A stretch of 64,000 nt of DNA, taken from the NCBI RefSeq assembly GCF_947496485.1, contig NZ_CANMCZ010000003.1, forward strand, positions 186,001 to 250,000, in the 5' to 3' direction. This DNA is from an uncultured Winogradskyella sp. GTDB taxonomy: Bacteria; Bacteroidota; Bacteroidia; Flavobacteriales; Flavobacteriaceae. The position numbers and the translations under genes were made by a program. Below, in pieces: positions 8,670 through 19,651 of this stretch; the stretch's first letter is position 1; each line of letters starts with the position of its first letter. Under the pieces are notes generated by a model. That model did not search any database. It worked only from the letters and a program-made list of their open reading frames with translations, and was not told where the DNA came from.

Positions 8670-10073
8670 ATGAAAATTATTTCAAAAACATTCAAATTAC
8701 TCACAGTATTTTTATTAGTCATAGGAATCACTGGATGTAGTGATGACGATGACAACGGTGGACCAAGCGGTCCAGAAACGAATACTATTGTTGATTTAGC
8801 AGTGGCTACTCCAGATTTAAGCTCGTTAGTAGATGCGTTAGTCAGAGCAGATGGTAATCTTGTTGCTACTCTAAGTGGTAATGGTCCTTTTACAGTTTTA
8901 GCACCAACAAATACTGCATTTAGTAACTTTCTATCTGCAAATGGTTTTGCTTCATTAGAAGAAGTTCCTACTGATTTGTTATCTCAGATATTATTAAATC
9001 ACGTTATCTCTGGTGAGGTCACTTCAACAATGTTAGTTAACATGGGTTCTGGTTATACAAGTACAAGTGCTACTGGTGCAGGTGGAAATAACTTAAGTCT
9101 ATTATTTGACACATCTAGTGGTGTTACTTTTAATAATGTAGCTACTGTGGTCGACGGATTAGCTGATGTAGATGCAGATAATGGTATTGTTCATGTAATT
9201 GATGCTGTAATTGGCTTGCCAGATGTCGTTGATCATGCCTTAAATAATAGCAATTTCACATCCCTTACTGGTGCTTTAACTTCTGAAGATTTAGTAACTA
9301 CACTTCAAGGTGATGGTCCTTTCACTGTATTAGCACCGACAAATGATGCTTTTGGTAATTTTGCTAATCCAAATAGTAACGCTTTATCTAGCATACTTCT
9401 AAACCATGTACTTGGTGGTGTTATATTATCAACTGATTTAGTAGCTTCAGGTTCTGGATATGCTTACACTTCAGCAGTTGGACCTAATGATACTGATTTA
9501 AGTATTTATTTTGACACATCTGATGGAGTTGTATTTAATGGACTATCTACAGTTGGAACAGCTGACATAGTTGGTACAAATGGTATAATTCATGTTGTGG
9601 ATGAAGTTATCGATTTACCGACAATAGCTACATTCGCTACATCAAACCCAGCCTTATCAAGTCTGGTAGCTGCGCTACAATTAGCAGACACTGGAACACC
9701 AACTGTTCCTTACATAGCAACAGTTTCTGACGCCACAGCTGGGCCTTTTACAGTATTTGCACCAACCAATGATGCATTTGCAGATTTATTATTGGAATTA
9801 GATCCTTCAGGAAATACCGCTCTAGGTGATTTAGATCCTGCGACGGTTGATAGTGTATTAACTTACCACATTGTAGGGGCTAATGTACAATCTTCAGGAC
9901 TTCCTAACGGTGCTGTTGCAACACTAGGTGGTGAAATAACAGCAGATAATACAGCATTTACACTAACAGATCCTAATGGTCGTGTTAGTAATATAATAAC
10001 AACTTTAGTAGATATACAATCTACAAATGGTGTAGTACATGTTATAGATAAAGTAATATTACCACCACAATAA
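8670..10073 (+). CDS. Surface lipoprotein with three fasciclin (FAS1) domains
   Basis: The 467-residue protein begins with a lipoprotein signal peptide ending GITGC, followed by SDDDDNGG. This acidic stretch right after the lipidated Cys matches the Bacteroidota lipoprotein export signal for the cell surface. Three FAS1 domains follow, at roughly residues 40-180, 185-315 and 320-467. Each contains the H1 motif FTVLAPTNxAF or FTVFAPTNDAF and the H2-type ending NGIIHVVDxVI or NGVVHVIDKVI. FAS1 domains usually mediate adhesion. A strong hairpin terminator follows 50 bp downstream. Confidence 0.9.
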   Translation: MKIISKTFKLLTVFLLVIGITGCSDDDDNGGPSGPETNTIVDLAVATPDLSSLVDALVRADGNLVATLSGNGPFTVLAPTNTAFSNFLSANGFASLEEVPTDLLSQILLNHVISGEVTSTMLVNMGSGYTSTSATGAGGNNLSLLFDTSSGVTFNNVATVVDGLADVDADNGIVHVIDAVIGLPDVVDHALNNSNFTSLTGALTSEDLVTTLQGDGPFTVLAPTNDAFGNFANPNSNALSSILLNHVLGGVILSTDLVASGSGYAYTSAVGPNDTDLSIYFDTSDGVVFNGLSTVGTADIVGTNGIIHVVDEVIDLPTIATFATSNPALSSLVAALQLADTGTPTVPYIATVSDATAGPFTVFAPTNDAFADLLLELDPSGNTALGDLDPATVDSVLTYHIVGANVQSSGLPNGAVATLGGEITADNTAFTLTDPNGRVSNIITTLVDIQSTNGVVHVIDKVILPPQ

Positions 10074-10125
10074 AAGAAAAAGTGAGGAGTGATTACCTCG
10101 TTTTATATTGATTGATTTAGTTAGT

Positions 10126-10158
10126 AAAAAGCCCTTTGAAATTTTTCAAAGGGCTTTT
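10126..10158. terminator. Bidirectional terminator between the FAS1 gene and yidC
   Basis: The inverted repeat AAAAGCCCTTTGAAA / TTTCAAAGGGCTTTT has a 14-15 bp stem and a tiny loop, with A and T runs on both sides. It serves the FAS1 lipoprotein gene on the plus strand and yidC, which converges on it, on the minus strand. Confidence 0.9.
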
Positions 10159-10181
10159 CTATATATAAAAATCAATTTCTG

Positions 10182-12080
10182 TTACTTTTTACGCTTTTGG
10201 GCTTGCTTCTGTTGTTCAGCCTGTTCCATCATCTCAGCCATTTTCTTTTGAAACTTATTTTGTTTCTTAGGTTTTGTTTTACTGACTTCAATTTTAGCCA
10301 ATACTTTATCTTCATCAATAATGTAGTTTTTAATGACTAACATAATACCAATACTAATTAAGTTAGATATAAAGTAATATAAACTTAAACCAGACGCATA
10401 GTTATTAAAGAATACTAACATTAAAAGTGGTGAGAAGTAGATCATATACTTCATCATTTTACCCATATCTGGCATACCTTCTTGTGTTGGCTGTGTAGCC
10501 ACTTGCTGACCAGTGGTCATTTTCATGTAAAAGAAAATTGCAACTGCTGCTAATATTGGAAATAAAGCAACATGGTCTCCATAAAACGGTATTGGAAATG
10601 GTAGTTCTGCAATAGAATCATAAGAACTTAAATCATCTGCCCAAAGGAAACTTTTCTGTCTTAGTTCGAAAGCAGTTGGGAAGAACATAAACAAGGCATA
10701 AAACACAGGAATTTGCATTAAACCTGGTAAACATCCACTAAGAGGGCTAGCACCAGCTTTGTTCTGCAATGCCATCGTTTCTTGCTGAGCTTTTAATTTG
10801 TTGTCTTTATACTTTGCTCTTATAGCTTCTAACTCTGGCTTTAAAATTTTCATTTTTGCTTGAGATAAGAATTGCTTGTATTGTACAAAAGACAACATTA
10901 TTTTCACCAAAATAGTCATTACTATAATGGCTATACCATACGGTAAAAATCCACTTAAGAAACCAAATAGAGGGATAAAAAGTGCTTTGTTAATCCATCC
11001 AAAAATTCCCCAACCAAAAGGAATACTTTCTTCTAGACCTTTATCATAAGACTTTAACGTTTTAGCATCTGTTGGCCCATAGTATAAGCCTAAACTCTTA
11101 TTTATTTCACCTCCATTATATGCCAGCGGAAATTTAGAGGTGTATAATTTTGTAAATAAAGTATCAACCTCTTCATCTTCAACTAAATCCTTGGAAGTTA
11201 ACGCTACATTTTTTAACGTACTTTCATTAGAAACTAATATTGTACTAAAGAAATGCTGCCTATAAGATAACCACTCAACATCCTCAACAGTTTCGTCATC
11301 ATCACTCATTTGCGATAATTTATCAACCTTTCCATCATCATGCATATAGGTTAATCTTGTATAACGATTTTCGTAACTTATACTTTTGGAATGGCGAATC
11401 TGTTTCTGTTTCCAATCTAGAGCAATAGGCTGCGATGTGTTAAATACACCACTTAAACCCTGAGACTTGATTGAAAAATCAATCATATAGTCATTTGGCT
11501 TTAACTCATAACGGTATTCTAAATATTCAGATTCTGAAAATTTAAGCTTCATCGATACAACAGTATTCTCACCGCTTTTAGTCACACTAGGCTGAAAAGG
11601 ATGGTCTTGTGTATTTTGCGTACGGCTGTCTGAAGTGCTAAATGTAAGATTGAAAGCACTATTATTATCCTTTACCAAATAAATTGGCACTGAATCATAA
11701 TCTACAAAGTTTTTTAGTTTTACCTGTGCTAAATGCCCACCTTTTCTATTAAACTTTAATTCAAAAACATCAGTTTCTACAGTTGTTATATCTTCACCTT
11801 CTAACGTGTAAGCATACGAGATTGCACCAACCTTATTTTTAAGAGCAACTTGCTCAGATGAATCTGTAACTTTGACATTAGGATAATCTTTGGATGTTGT
11901 AACAACCGCTTCATTTTGTTTGCTTTCTTTCTTCTCTGCTTCAACCTGTTCTTGTTCGGCTTTCTTTTTCGCTTCAACTTCTTCAGGTGTTGGACTATTT
12001 TGATACATCATAAATATCAAAATACCGAATATGAGGACAAAACCTATTATAGAGTTAATGTCAAATTTCTTTTCTTCCAT
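10182..12080 (-). CDS. yidC: Membrane protein insertase YidC
   Basis: The 632-residue inner-membrane insertase helps SecYEG-dependent and independent insertion of membrane proteins. An N-terminal TM anchor (about 10-25, IIGFVLIFGILIFMMY) is followed by a charged linker, a large periplasmic P1 beta domain (about 80-340), and the conserved core with five TM segments from about 365 to 600. The core includes the ASPLSGCLPGLMQIPVFYALF segment and the SLYYFISN segment. The basic C-terminal tail (KTKPKKQNKFQKK...KRKK) fits ribosome contact. It lies 121 bp downstream of pyrG on the same strand, an arrangement I know from other flavobacteria, and is probably co-transcribed with it. Confidence 0.96.
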   Translation of the reverse strand: MEEKKFDINSIIGFVLIFGILIFMMYQNSPTPEEVEAKKKAEQEQVEAEKKESKQNEAVVTTSKDYPNVKVTDSSEQVALKNKVGAISYAYTLEGEDITTVETDVFELKFNRKGGHLAQVKLKNFVDYDSVPIYLVKDNNSAFNLTFSTSDSRTQNTQDHPFQPSVTKSGENTVVSMKLKFSESEYLEYRYELKPNDYMIDFSIKSQGLSGVFNTSQPIALDWKQKQIRHSKSISYENRYTRLTYMHDDGKVDKLSQMSDDDETVEDVEWLSYRQHFFSTILVSNESTLKNVALTSKDLVEDEEVDTLFTKLYTSKFPLAYNGGEINKSLGLYYGPTDAKTLKSYDKGLEESIPFGWGIFGWINKALFIPLFGFLSGFLPYGIAIIVMTILVKIMLSFVQYKQFLSQAKMKILKPELEAIRAKYKDNKLKAQQETMALQNKAGASPLSGCLPGLMQIPVFYALFMFFPTAFELRQKSFLWADDLSSYDSIAELPFPIPFYGDHVALFPILAAVAIFFYMKMTTGQQVATQPTQEGMPDMGKMMKYMIYFSPLLMLVFFNNYASGLSLYYFISNLISIGIMLVIKNYIIDEDKVLAKIEVSKTKPKKQNKFQKKMAEMMEQAEQQKQAQKRKK

Positions 12081-12095
12081 TGATTTTTCAGTTTT

Positions 12096-12128
12096 AGACC
12101 TGTCAGGCTATAGGAACCAAACAGGTCT
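12096..12128 (-). repeat. Inverted repeat in the pyrG-yidC gap
   Basis: A perfect 8-bp inverted repeat, AGACCTGT-N17-ACAGGTCT, lies between the stop of pyrG and the start of yidC. No T-run follows on the minus strand, so it does not look like a terminator. It could be an mRNA processing or regulatory hairpin within the pyrG-yidC transcript. Confidence 0.45.
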
Positions 12129-12201
12129 TAAGTGGTATTAATTGGTTAACTCAAATTGTTATCCAAATTTTATTTTGCGCCAAAGTGGCACACTATTTTT
12201 G

Positions 12202-13827
<1,626 letters not shown>

Positions 13828-13838
13828 TTAAACGCAGG

Positions 13839-13846
13839 CAAATTTA
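13839..13846 (-). promoter_or_regulatory. Putative -7 box of the pyrG promoter
   Basis: The minus strand reads TAAATTTG, an exact TAnnTTTG match, 20 bp upstream of the pyrG ATG. A weak TTCTG lies about 19 bp further upstream in the -33 position. Confidence 0.5.
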
Positions 13847-14025
13847 CGAAATAAAACGAGTTATTCAGAAATTGTTTATGGTTTGTTGATATGTTATGAT
13901 TTAACTTTGTTTAGCTATATATAACACATGCTATTCTGAGCTTGGGTATCCAAATTTTTCAGTTAGTTATTTGGTATATATCATTAAAACAGGCTTTTAT
14001 CAATTAAGATAAGTACAACCAAAAA

Positions 14026-14054
14026 TTGATTATCCAATTAAAAGACTATATTTG
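14026..14054 (+). promoter_or_regulatory. Promoter of the DEAD-box helicase gene
   Basis: TTG at 14026-14028, an 18-bp spacer and TATATTTG at 14047-14054 match the Bacteroidota housekeeping promoter. The predicted transcription start near 14061 leaves a leader of about 130 nt before the ATG at 14193, unusually long for this window. The remaining 13,847-14,025 stretch shows no gene. Confidence 0.65.
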
Positions 14055-14090
14055 CACCTTCAAAAATCCACGGGCTGGATTATATAAATT

Positions 14091-14159
14091 CCTCAGAGTG
14101 AGGATGTGTTACCTAGAAGTTTAAGTGTTTAGTATGTCGATTCGCTTCTTTTGTAACAC
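14091..14159 (+). ncRNA. Structured 5' leader of the DEAD-box helicase mRNA
   Basis: Within the predicted leader there is a small hairpin, CCTCA-GAG-TGAGG (14091-14103). A longer stem follows: GTGTTAC (14106-14112) pairs with GTAACAC (14153-14159), and AGAAG (14115-14119) pairs with CTTCT (14145-14149). Cold-induced RNA helicase genes often have long structured leaders acting in cis, so an autoregulatory or temperature-sensing role is a reasonable inference but is not shown. Confidence 0.45.
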
Positions 14160-14192
14160 CAAAAGTACATAATCGAATACATAAACTCAAGA

Positions 14193-16109
14193 ATGAGCAC
14201 ATTCCAAGAACTCGGTCTTAATGAAGACCTTTTACGCGCTATTACGGATTTAGGTTTTAAAACACCTAGTGAAGTCCAAGAAAAAGCAATTCCACTTTTA
14301 TTAGAAGAGGACAAAGACTTAGTGGCTTTGGCACAAACTGGTACAGGTAAAACTGCAGCTTTCGGGTTTCCGATGTTGCAAAAAATAGATATTGATAGCA
14401 GAACCACACAAGGTTTAATCTTATCTCCTACTCGCGAACTTTGTTTACAAATTACAAACGAATTAAAACTTTATGGTAAATACTGTAAAGGTTTAAACGT
14501 TACTGCCATTTATGGTGGAGCTAGTATCTCTGACCAAGCACGTTCAGTAAAACGCGGCGCACAAATTATTGTAGCAACACCTGGTCGTATGAAAGATATG
14601 ATTAGTCGTAACATGGTTGATATTTCTAAAATACAATACAGTGTTTTAGATGAAGCTGATGAAATGCTAAATATGGGATTCAAAGAAGATATTACTGATA
14701 TCCTTTCACATACGCCTGATGATAAGAGTACATGGTTATTCTCGGCAACAATGCCAAGAGAAGTGGCTACAATAGCTAAGAAATTCATGTACGATCCTAT
14801 CGAAATTACCGTAGGAAACAAAAATGAGAGTACAAATCAGGTCTCTCACGAATACTATCTAGTAAACGCAAGAGACCGTTACCAAGCCTTAAAACGTTTG
14901 TCAGATGCTAATCCAGAGATATTCTCTGTAGTATTCTGTAGAACAAAACGCGACACTCAAAAAGTAGCCGAAAATTTAATTGAGGATGGATATAATGCAG
15001 GTGCTTTACATGGTGATTTAAGTCAGAATCAACGTGATTTAGTAATGAAATCCTTTAGAAATAGACAAATACAAACATTGGTTGCAACAGATGTTGCAGC
15101 TCGTGGTATTGATGTCGATGATATTACACATGTTATACATTACCAATTGCCAGATGAACCAGAAATATATACACACAGATCTGGTCGTACAGGTCGTGCT
15201 GGTAAAACTGGTATTTCAATGGCTATTGTTTCTAAAAGTGAAGTTAGAAGGATAAAAAGCATCGAGCGTATTATAAAAAAACAATTCGAGCAAAAAGAAA
15301 TTCCGTCTGGAAGTGACATCGTTGAAGTACAATTAATGGCTCTAGCCAATAAAATACATACCACAGAAACTAATCACGAAATTGATAAGCACCTTGAAAG
15401 TATCAATGAATTATTTGCAGATACTGATAAAGATGAACTTATCAAAAAATTCTTTTCAGTAGAATTTAACCGTTTCTATAATTATTATCAAAAATCTAAA
15501 GATTTAACGGTTTCAGATTCTTCTAGAGGATCAGATAGAGATGGTGGAGGTCGTGATTACGGAAAGTCATCTAATGATTCACGTTACTTTATCAATGTTG
15601 GTCGCAAAGATGGTTTTGATTGGATGAAATTGAAAGATTTCTTAAAAGAACAGTTAGAACTGGGTCGTGATGATGTCTTTAAAGTTGATGTTAAAGAAAG
15701 TTTCTCATTCTTTAACACCGAAAAAGAATTACAAGAAAAGGTTTTAGCTTTTTTCACAGATTTTAAACATGATGGTCGTTTTGTTAATGTAGAAGTTAGC
15801 GAAAATAAAGGTCGTAGTGGTGGCGGAAGACGCGACAGAGGACGTGGAAGAGATGACAGACGCTCTGGAGGTGGAGGTCGCAGACGCGATGACAAACCAA
15901 GAGGAGACAGACGTTCTAGCGATAGAGGTGACAGAAGATCATCTGGTTCTGGAAACAGAAGTGACAGAAGACGCTCAGACAACAATAGAAGCGACAGACG
16001 TTCTGGCGAAAGACGAGAAAGAAGTTATGATGATTCTAAAGGTGACAGAAAACCAGAATCTAGTGGATCTACTTCAGAGAGACCAAGACGTTCTCGAAGA
16101 CGTGATTAA
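14193..16109 (+). CDS. DEAD-box ATP-dependent RNA helicase with RNA-binding domain and RG-rich tail
   Basis: The 638-residue cytoplasmic helicase has the Q motif (FQELGLN...TPSEVQ), Walker A AQTGTGKT at 47-54, DEAD at 153-156, SAT at 184-186 and HRSGRTGRAG in the C-terminal RecA lobe. A DbpA-type RNA-binding domain follows (about 465-545, starting RYFINVGRKDGFDW). The last 90 residues are a low-complexity Arg/Gly/Ser/Asp tail (RSGGGRRDRGRGRDDRR...). It resembles the DeaD/CsdA group that acts in ribosome assembly and cold adaptation. A strong promoter and long leader precede it, and a hairpin terminator follows 12 bp after the stop. Confidence 0.93.
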   Translation: MSTFQELGLNEDLLRAITDLGFKTPSEVQEKAIPLLLEEDKDLVALAQTGTGKTAAFGFPMLQKIDIDSRTTQGLILSPTRELCLQITNELKLYGKYCKGLNVTAIYGGASISDQARSVKRGAQIIVATPGRMKDMISRNMVDISKIQYSVLDEADEMLNMGFKEDITDILSHTPDDKSTWLFSATMPREVATIAKKFMYDPIEITVGNKNESTNQVSHEYYLVNARDRYQALKRLSDANPEIFSVVFCRTKRDTQKVAENLIEDGYNAGALHGDLSQNQRDLVMKSFRNRQIQTLVATDVAARGIDVDDITHVIHYQLPDEPEIYTHRSGRTGRAGKTGISMAIVSKSEVRRIKSIERIIKKQFEQKEIPSGSDIVEVQLMALANKIHTTETNHEIDKHLESINELFADTDKDELIKKFFSVEFNRFYNYYQKSKDLTVSDSSRGSDRDGGGRDYGKSSNDSRYFINVGRKDGFDWMKLKDFLKEQLELGRDDVFKVDVKESFSFFNTEKELQEKVLAFFTDFKHDGRFVNVEVSENKGRSGGGRRDRGRGRDDRRSGGGGRRRDDKPRGDRRSSDRGDRRSSGSGNRSDRRRSDNNRSDRRSGERRERSYDDSKGDRKPESSGSTSERPRRSRRRD

Positions 16110-16120
16110 TTATAAAGCAA

Positions 16121-16142
16121 GCCTCTAATTGAGGCTTTTTTT
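16121..16142 (+). terminator. Terminator of the helicase gene
   Basis: GCCTC-TAATT-GAGGC followed by TTTTTTT is a typical intrinsic terminator, 11 bp after the helicase stop codon. Its T-tract runs up to the stop codon of the convergent surface-protein gene at 16141. Confidence 0.88.
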
Positions 16143-18564
16143 ATCGCTTTAGCGTAAAATGGCCTGAATAGCTTTTATTTTTACTTGGACGTTTTAATAT
16201 AAACCAATAGTCTGAAGCTGGCATTAATTTACCATTGTAAGTACCGTCCCAACCTATAGATTCGGGACCTAATGACGCTAGTTGTTTCCCGTACCTATCA
16301 TATATAAGTATTTCAAAGTCTCTTTCTGAACTTGGAAACTTTATTTTCCAGTAAGGGTTATAGCTATCGTTATTTGGTGTGAAAAATTTAGGATAATCGA
16401 GTACAAAAACAGATTTTGATATTATACCGCATCCATTTTTATCCCTTACATAAACTATATAATCACCTTGAGTTAGATCAGAAAAAGTACCACTGTCTTG
16501 ATAAACTATATTATCTAAAGAAAACTCATAATCACCAAGTCCATCTGCAACAACAGAAATACTATTTCTAGCTCGCCATTCTTCAATTTCAATATCAGAA
16601 ATAGTTGCCGTATTGGAAGTTATTACTGTAAATATCTTAGTTCTAGAACATGATATTTCAGGTATAGTATTATAATCTTTAATAATATCTACTGTATATG
16701 TCCCTGCAGAATTTACTACAATCGATTCTGTAGTCTGTCCTGTGAACCAGTTATAGTTATCAAAACCTTCTTCTGCATTTAGTTCTAAAGATTCATTCTC
16801 GCATATATATAGTGTAACATTTTCAACAATATCTGGGCTCTCTAAAATATTTAAGTCAAAGGAAGTGATATCAAAACAACTTGAATTATAATTATTGTTC
16901 AAGCGAGCAAATATGGTCTGCGAACTTGACGCATTGTAACTTACATCTAATGGATTAATACCACTAAGTGCATCGCTTTCAGAATTAAAGAATAATACAG
17001 AAAAATCTTGACTACTTTGACTACCAATCACTTCACTTATTTTTGTATTTAAGTTAAATAAAGTAAACCCGTCATTTTCAAGATCTTCGCAAAGCATGTA
17101 ATCTAAAGGCGTATTAGCCACTGGTATTTCATAAATTATAATCTCCTCTGATAGTGTTACAGATTGACCTACAACCGTCGCATTTACTGTTACAGTATAT
17201 GTACCAGGATTCGCGTATATATGTGTTGGACTTAAAAGATTCGATGTTGTACCATCGTCAAAATCCCATAAAGCAGATGTTACATTGACCCCAGAATATA
17301 ATTCAAAAAAAGTTTCACTGCCTAAGCAAGTATTACTTGTATTAAATGTAGCATTAAAAAGTGATTGTACAAATGGAGGCAGTCCTAATTTTGCAATTCT
17401 TCCACCAAGGTCTACAGCACCTATTTGATAATTTGCATCTACACCTAAAGTATTGGGATTTTCTATAACATCTAAAGCTGTTTTATCTGCATTACTAACA
17501 TATATCTTACCATCAACAGCAAGTTGTAATGCTCCTAGTACATTGTTACCATTATATAAGATAGTATCAGAATTAATTATATCTTGAGCGTTCGCAAATG
17601 TAATATCAAATTGATGTAATATGGAACTGGGTGTATTAGTATCGAAATTAAAATCTTTATCAGTTACATATAGTAGCGTGCCATCAGATGAAAACTCTAC
17701 ACCATAAGCTCCAGAAGTAGATGAAGCTTCGTAAAAATAATCCCCTATTAAAATAGGATTAGATACTATACCAGTGTTATCATTAAAATCAAAGATTTCA
17801 ATATTACTATTTTCGCCACCGAACTTTGCGCTTGCTATACGTTTTCCATCTGGAGATATCTTCAAATAACCTATGGTATTTGCAATATTAGAGTTAAGTA
17901 CGCTAGGATTCAAATCTCCATGAATTGTTCCAACAGAAGAGACTACTGGATTCTCATTAATACCAGAGGATGTAATATGATATGCTAAAAAGTTATTATT
18001 TCCCCATTCGTGAGTTAAAATCCAAAAATCTGTTCCGTTAGCGTGTTGAACTGCAGAAATTTTTTCAACGGTAGGTGTTCTGAGCTCTATATTTTTAACT
18101 GAAGTCACATCACCATTACCATTATTAAGACTCATATCTACAATTGAATATCTAAAACCATCATCACCTGCAGAACTATCTACTGTAAATACAAAATAGA
18201 TTGTAGATGATCCTGGTTGTGGTATAATTATGCCCGACTGCGTACTTGATGGATCTCCTAAAAGCCCAAATCCATTAGGCATTTGGTTATGATTTCTATC
18301 CCAAACTGAAATCCCATCGGTATAGAAAAGTAATTGACCATTTGCATCAGAGATAGTGCCACAGCCTTCATTAGTTATGAGTTCACCATTTAAGTCTAGT
18401 ATGGGTTCTCCAGTGCTAAAATCAAGACCGGCATTAACGCCAAAATACCAATATGTAGCTTCACCTTGAGCAATTATTTTCGCATGACAAAGTCCTGCGA
18501 TAAAAAGTAAAACCAAAATTCTTTTCAAAACGTTTTTTAATGTATAGCAACCTTTTTCAATCAA
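16141..18564 (-). CDS. PKD-domain surface protein with gliding-motility-type (T9SS type B) C-terminus
   Basis: The 807-residue exported protein has a signal peptide with a basic n-region (LKNVLKRILVLLFIAGLCHA) ending near residue 32. A long beta-propeller-like part (about 35-400) contains repeated phrases such as FYTDGISVWDRNHNQMPNG, ISPDGKRIASAKFGG and FSSDGTLLYVTDKD, followed by a PKD domain around 410-485 (ALWDFDDGTTSN...HIYANPGTYTVTV). The C-terminal region FFTPNNDSYNPYWKI...YDRYGKQLASLG...WDGTYNGKLMPASDYWFIL is the CHU_C / type B sorting domain. Members of this class are exported by T9SS and several are linked to gliding or adhesion; the ligand is unknown. Confidence 0.88.
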   Translation of the reverse strand: MIEKGCYTLKNVLKRILVLLFIAGLCHAKIIAQGEATYWYFGVNAGLDFSTGEPILDLNGELITNEGCGTISDANGQLLFYTDGISVWDRNHNQMPNGFGLLGDPSSTQSGIIIPQPGSSTIYFVFTVDSSAGDDGFRYSIVDMSLNNGNGDVTSVKNIELRTPTVEKISAVQHANGTDFWILTHEWGNNNFLAYHITSSGINENPVVSSVGTIHGDLNPSVLNSNIANTIGYLKISPDGKRIASAKFGGENSNIEIFDFNDNTGIVSNPILIGDYFYEASSTSGAYGVEFSSDGTLLYVTDKDFNFDTNTPSSILHQFDITFANAQDIINSDTILYNGNNVLGALQLAVDGKIYVSNADKTALDVIENPNTLGVDANYQIGAVDLGGRIAKLGLPPFVQSLFNATFNTSNTCLGSETFFELYSGVNVTSALWDFDDGTTSNLLSPTHIYANPGTYTVTVNATVVGQSVTLSEEIIIYEIPVANTPLDYMLCEDLENDGFTLFNLNTKISEVIGSQSSQDFSVLFFNSESDALSGINPLDVSYNASSSQTIFARLNNNYNSSCFDITSFDLNILESPDIVENVTLYICENESLELNAEEGFDNYNWFTGQTTESIVVNSAGTYTVDIIKDYNTIPEISCSRTKIFTVITSNTATISDIEIEEWRARNSISVVADGLGDYEFSLDNIVYQDSGTFSDLTQGDYIVYVRDKNGCGIISKSVFVLDYPKFFTPNNDSYNPYWKIKFPSSERDFEILIYDRYGKQLASLGPESIGWDGTYNGKLMPASDYWFILKRPSKNKSYSGHFTLKR

Positions 18565-18835
18565 GAGTTAATCTTGATTATAAGAAATACTGTATTTATA
18601 TAGTCGTAATTTTTCTCTTTTTTACTAAAATACAAAACATTTTCATATTATGTATTTCACCACATTCACGTAGTTTTCTTATTCTAAATCATATTAATTC
18701 ATAGTCTTTATGATAAAAAAACAGTGTTAGTATTGAAATTTGACCTTGAAAAACCTTGTTAATATTCTGTCAAATTACAACAGGTATATCTTAAAATCCG
18801 TTTTGTTTATTACCTTTACATCGTAACATTATTAC
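18565..18835. other. Divergent intergenic region, no gene seen
   Basis: This 271-bp AT-rich gap separates two divergent exported-protein genes. A TACCTTTA at 18811-18818 on the plus strand is one base off the -7 consensus, 17 bp before the downstream ATG, but no matching -33 box is evident. I see no hairpin or small ORF of note. Confidence 0.4.
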
Positions 18836-19645
18836 ATGCGCTACTTATTCATTCTATTTTTATGTCTAACTACAGTTAATGGCTTTGGTCAAGACAGCAC
18901 TGCTACAAAAACACCAACTACAGTAAAAGGAACGATAATTAGTTCTTCTACAGATGAACCTCTAAGCGAAGTAAATATTGTCAATATTAATCAAGTAAAA
19001 GGTGTTGCAACAGATGATACTGGTGCCTTTGAAATATCGGCAAAAGCCAATGATACCTTACACTTATCTTACATTGGTTATAAATCTATAAAAGTTAGAG
19101 TAACAAATGACTGGCTAAAATTTGGCAATACAGAAATTGTAATGACCGAATTAGCTTTGGCATTAGAAGAAGTTACTGTAAAATCATTAGAACTTACTGG
19201 GTATTTAGAAGTAGATATGAAGCAAGTTCCTATTCGATCTAACAATCAATATAGAATTTCTGGTTTGTATGGTACAGGCTATGAAGGTGGTAAAACTAAT
19301 ATTGCAACCAAAGTACTTGGTGCGATTTTTAATCCTGCAGATTTCTTATATAATATGTTTGGTAAAAAGCCGAACGAGATGCATAAGTTAAAGAAGATGA
19401 AGGAGGACGATGAAATAAGAAATCAATTAGCTACACGCTTTGATCGAGAAATGCTTTTGGTATTACTACAAGTGACAAAGTTTGATTTGGACGAAATTGT
19501 CAACCAATGTAACTATTCTAAAGACTTTATAAATACCGCTAATGACCTTCAAATATTAGATGCTATAAGCGAATGTTACGAAGAATATAAAGTGATTAAA
19601 AAAAGTAAAGAGCGAAAAAGCAAAAAGAAAAAAGGAAAAGCTTAA
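18836..19645 (+). CDS. Exported carboxypeptidase-regulatory-like domain protein
   Basis: The 269-residue protein has a signal peptide (1 to about 18, ending VNGFGQ). A CarbopepD_reg_2-type beta domain (about 28-110) follows, with the motifs VKGTIISSSTDEPLSEVNI, GAFEISAKANDTLHLSYIGYK and LEEVTVKS, as found at the N-terminus of TonB-dependent receptors. Here the barrel is missing. Instead about 150 mostly alpha-helical residues follow, ending in a lysine-rich tail (KKSKERKSKKKKGKA). It is probably periplasmic. Function is unknown; a plug-like domain without a barrel suggests a structural or accessory role. Confidence 0.7.
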   Translation: MRYLFILFLCLTTVNGFGQDSTATKTPTTVKGTIISSSTDEPLSEVNIVNINQVKGVATDDTGAFEISAKANDTLHLSYIGYKSIKVRVTNDWLKFGNTEIVMTELALALEEVTVKSLELTGYLEVDMKQVPIRSNNQYRISGLYGTGYEGGKTNIATKVLGAIFNPADFLYNMFGKKPNEMHKLKKMKEDDEIRNQLATRFDREMLLVLLQVTKFDLDEIVNQCNYSKDFINTANDLQILDAISECYEEYKVIKKSKERKSKKKKGKA

Positions 19646-19651
19646 TTGTTT

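Noticed and set aside
14091..14159. tRNA or small stable RNA upstream of the helicase
   Set aside because: No acceptor stem, T-loop sequence or anticodon arm could be drawn, and there is no terminator before the helicase ORF.
15584..15985. 133-codon open frame on the minus strand inside the helicase gene
   Set aside because: It is the complement of the RG-rich tail, which gives a Leu/Pro/Ser-rich stop-poor frame by composition; no homology or start signal.
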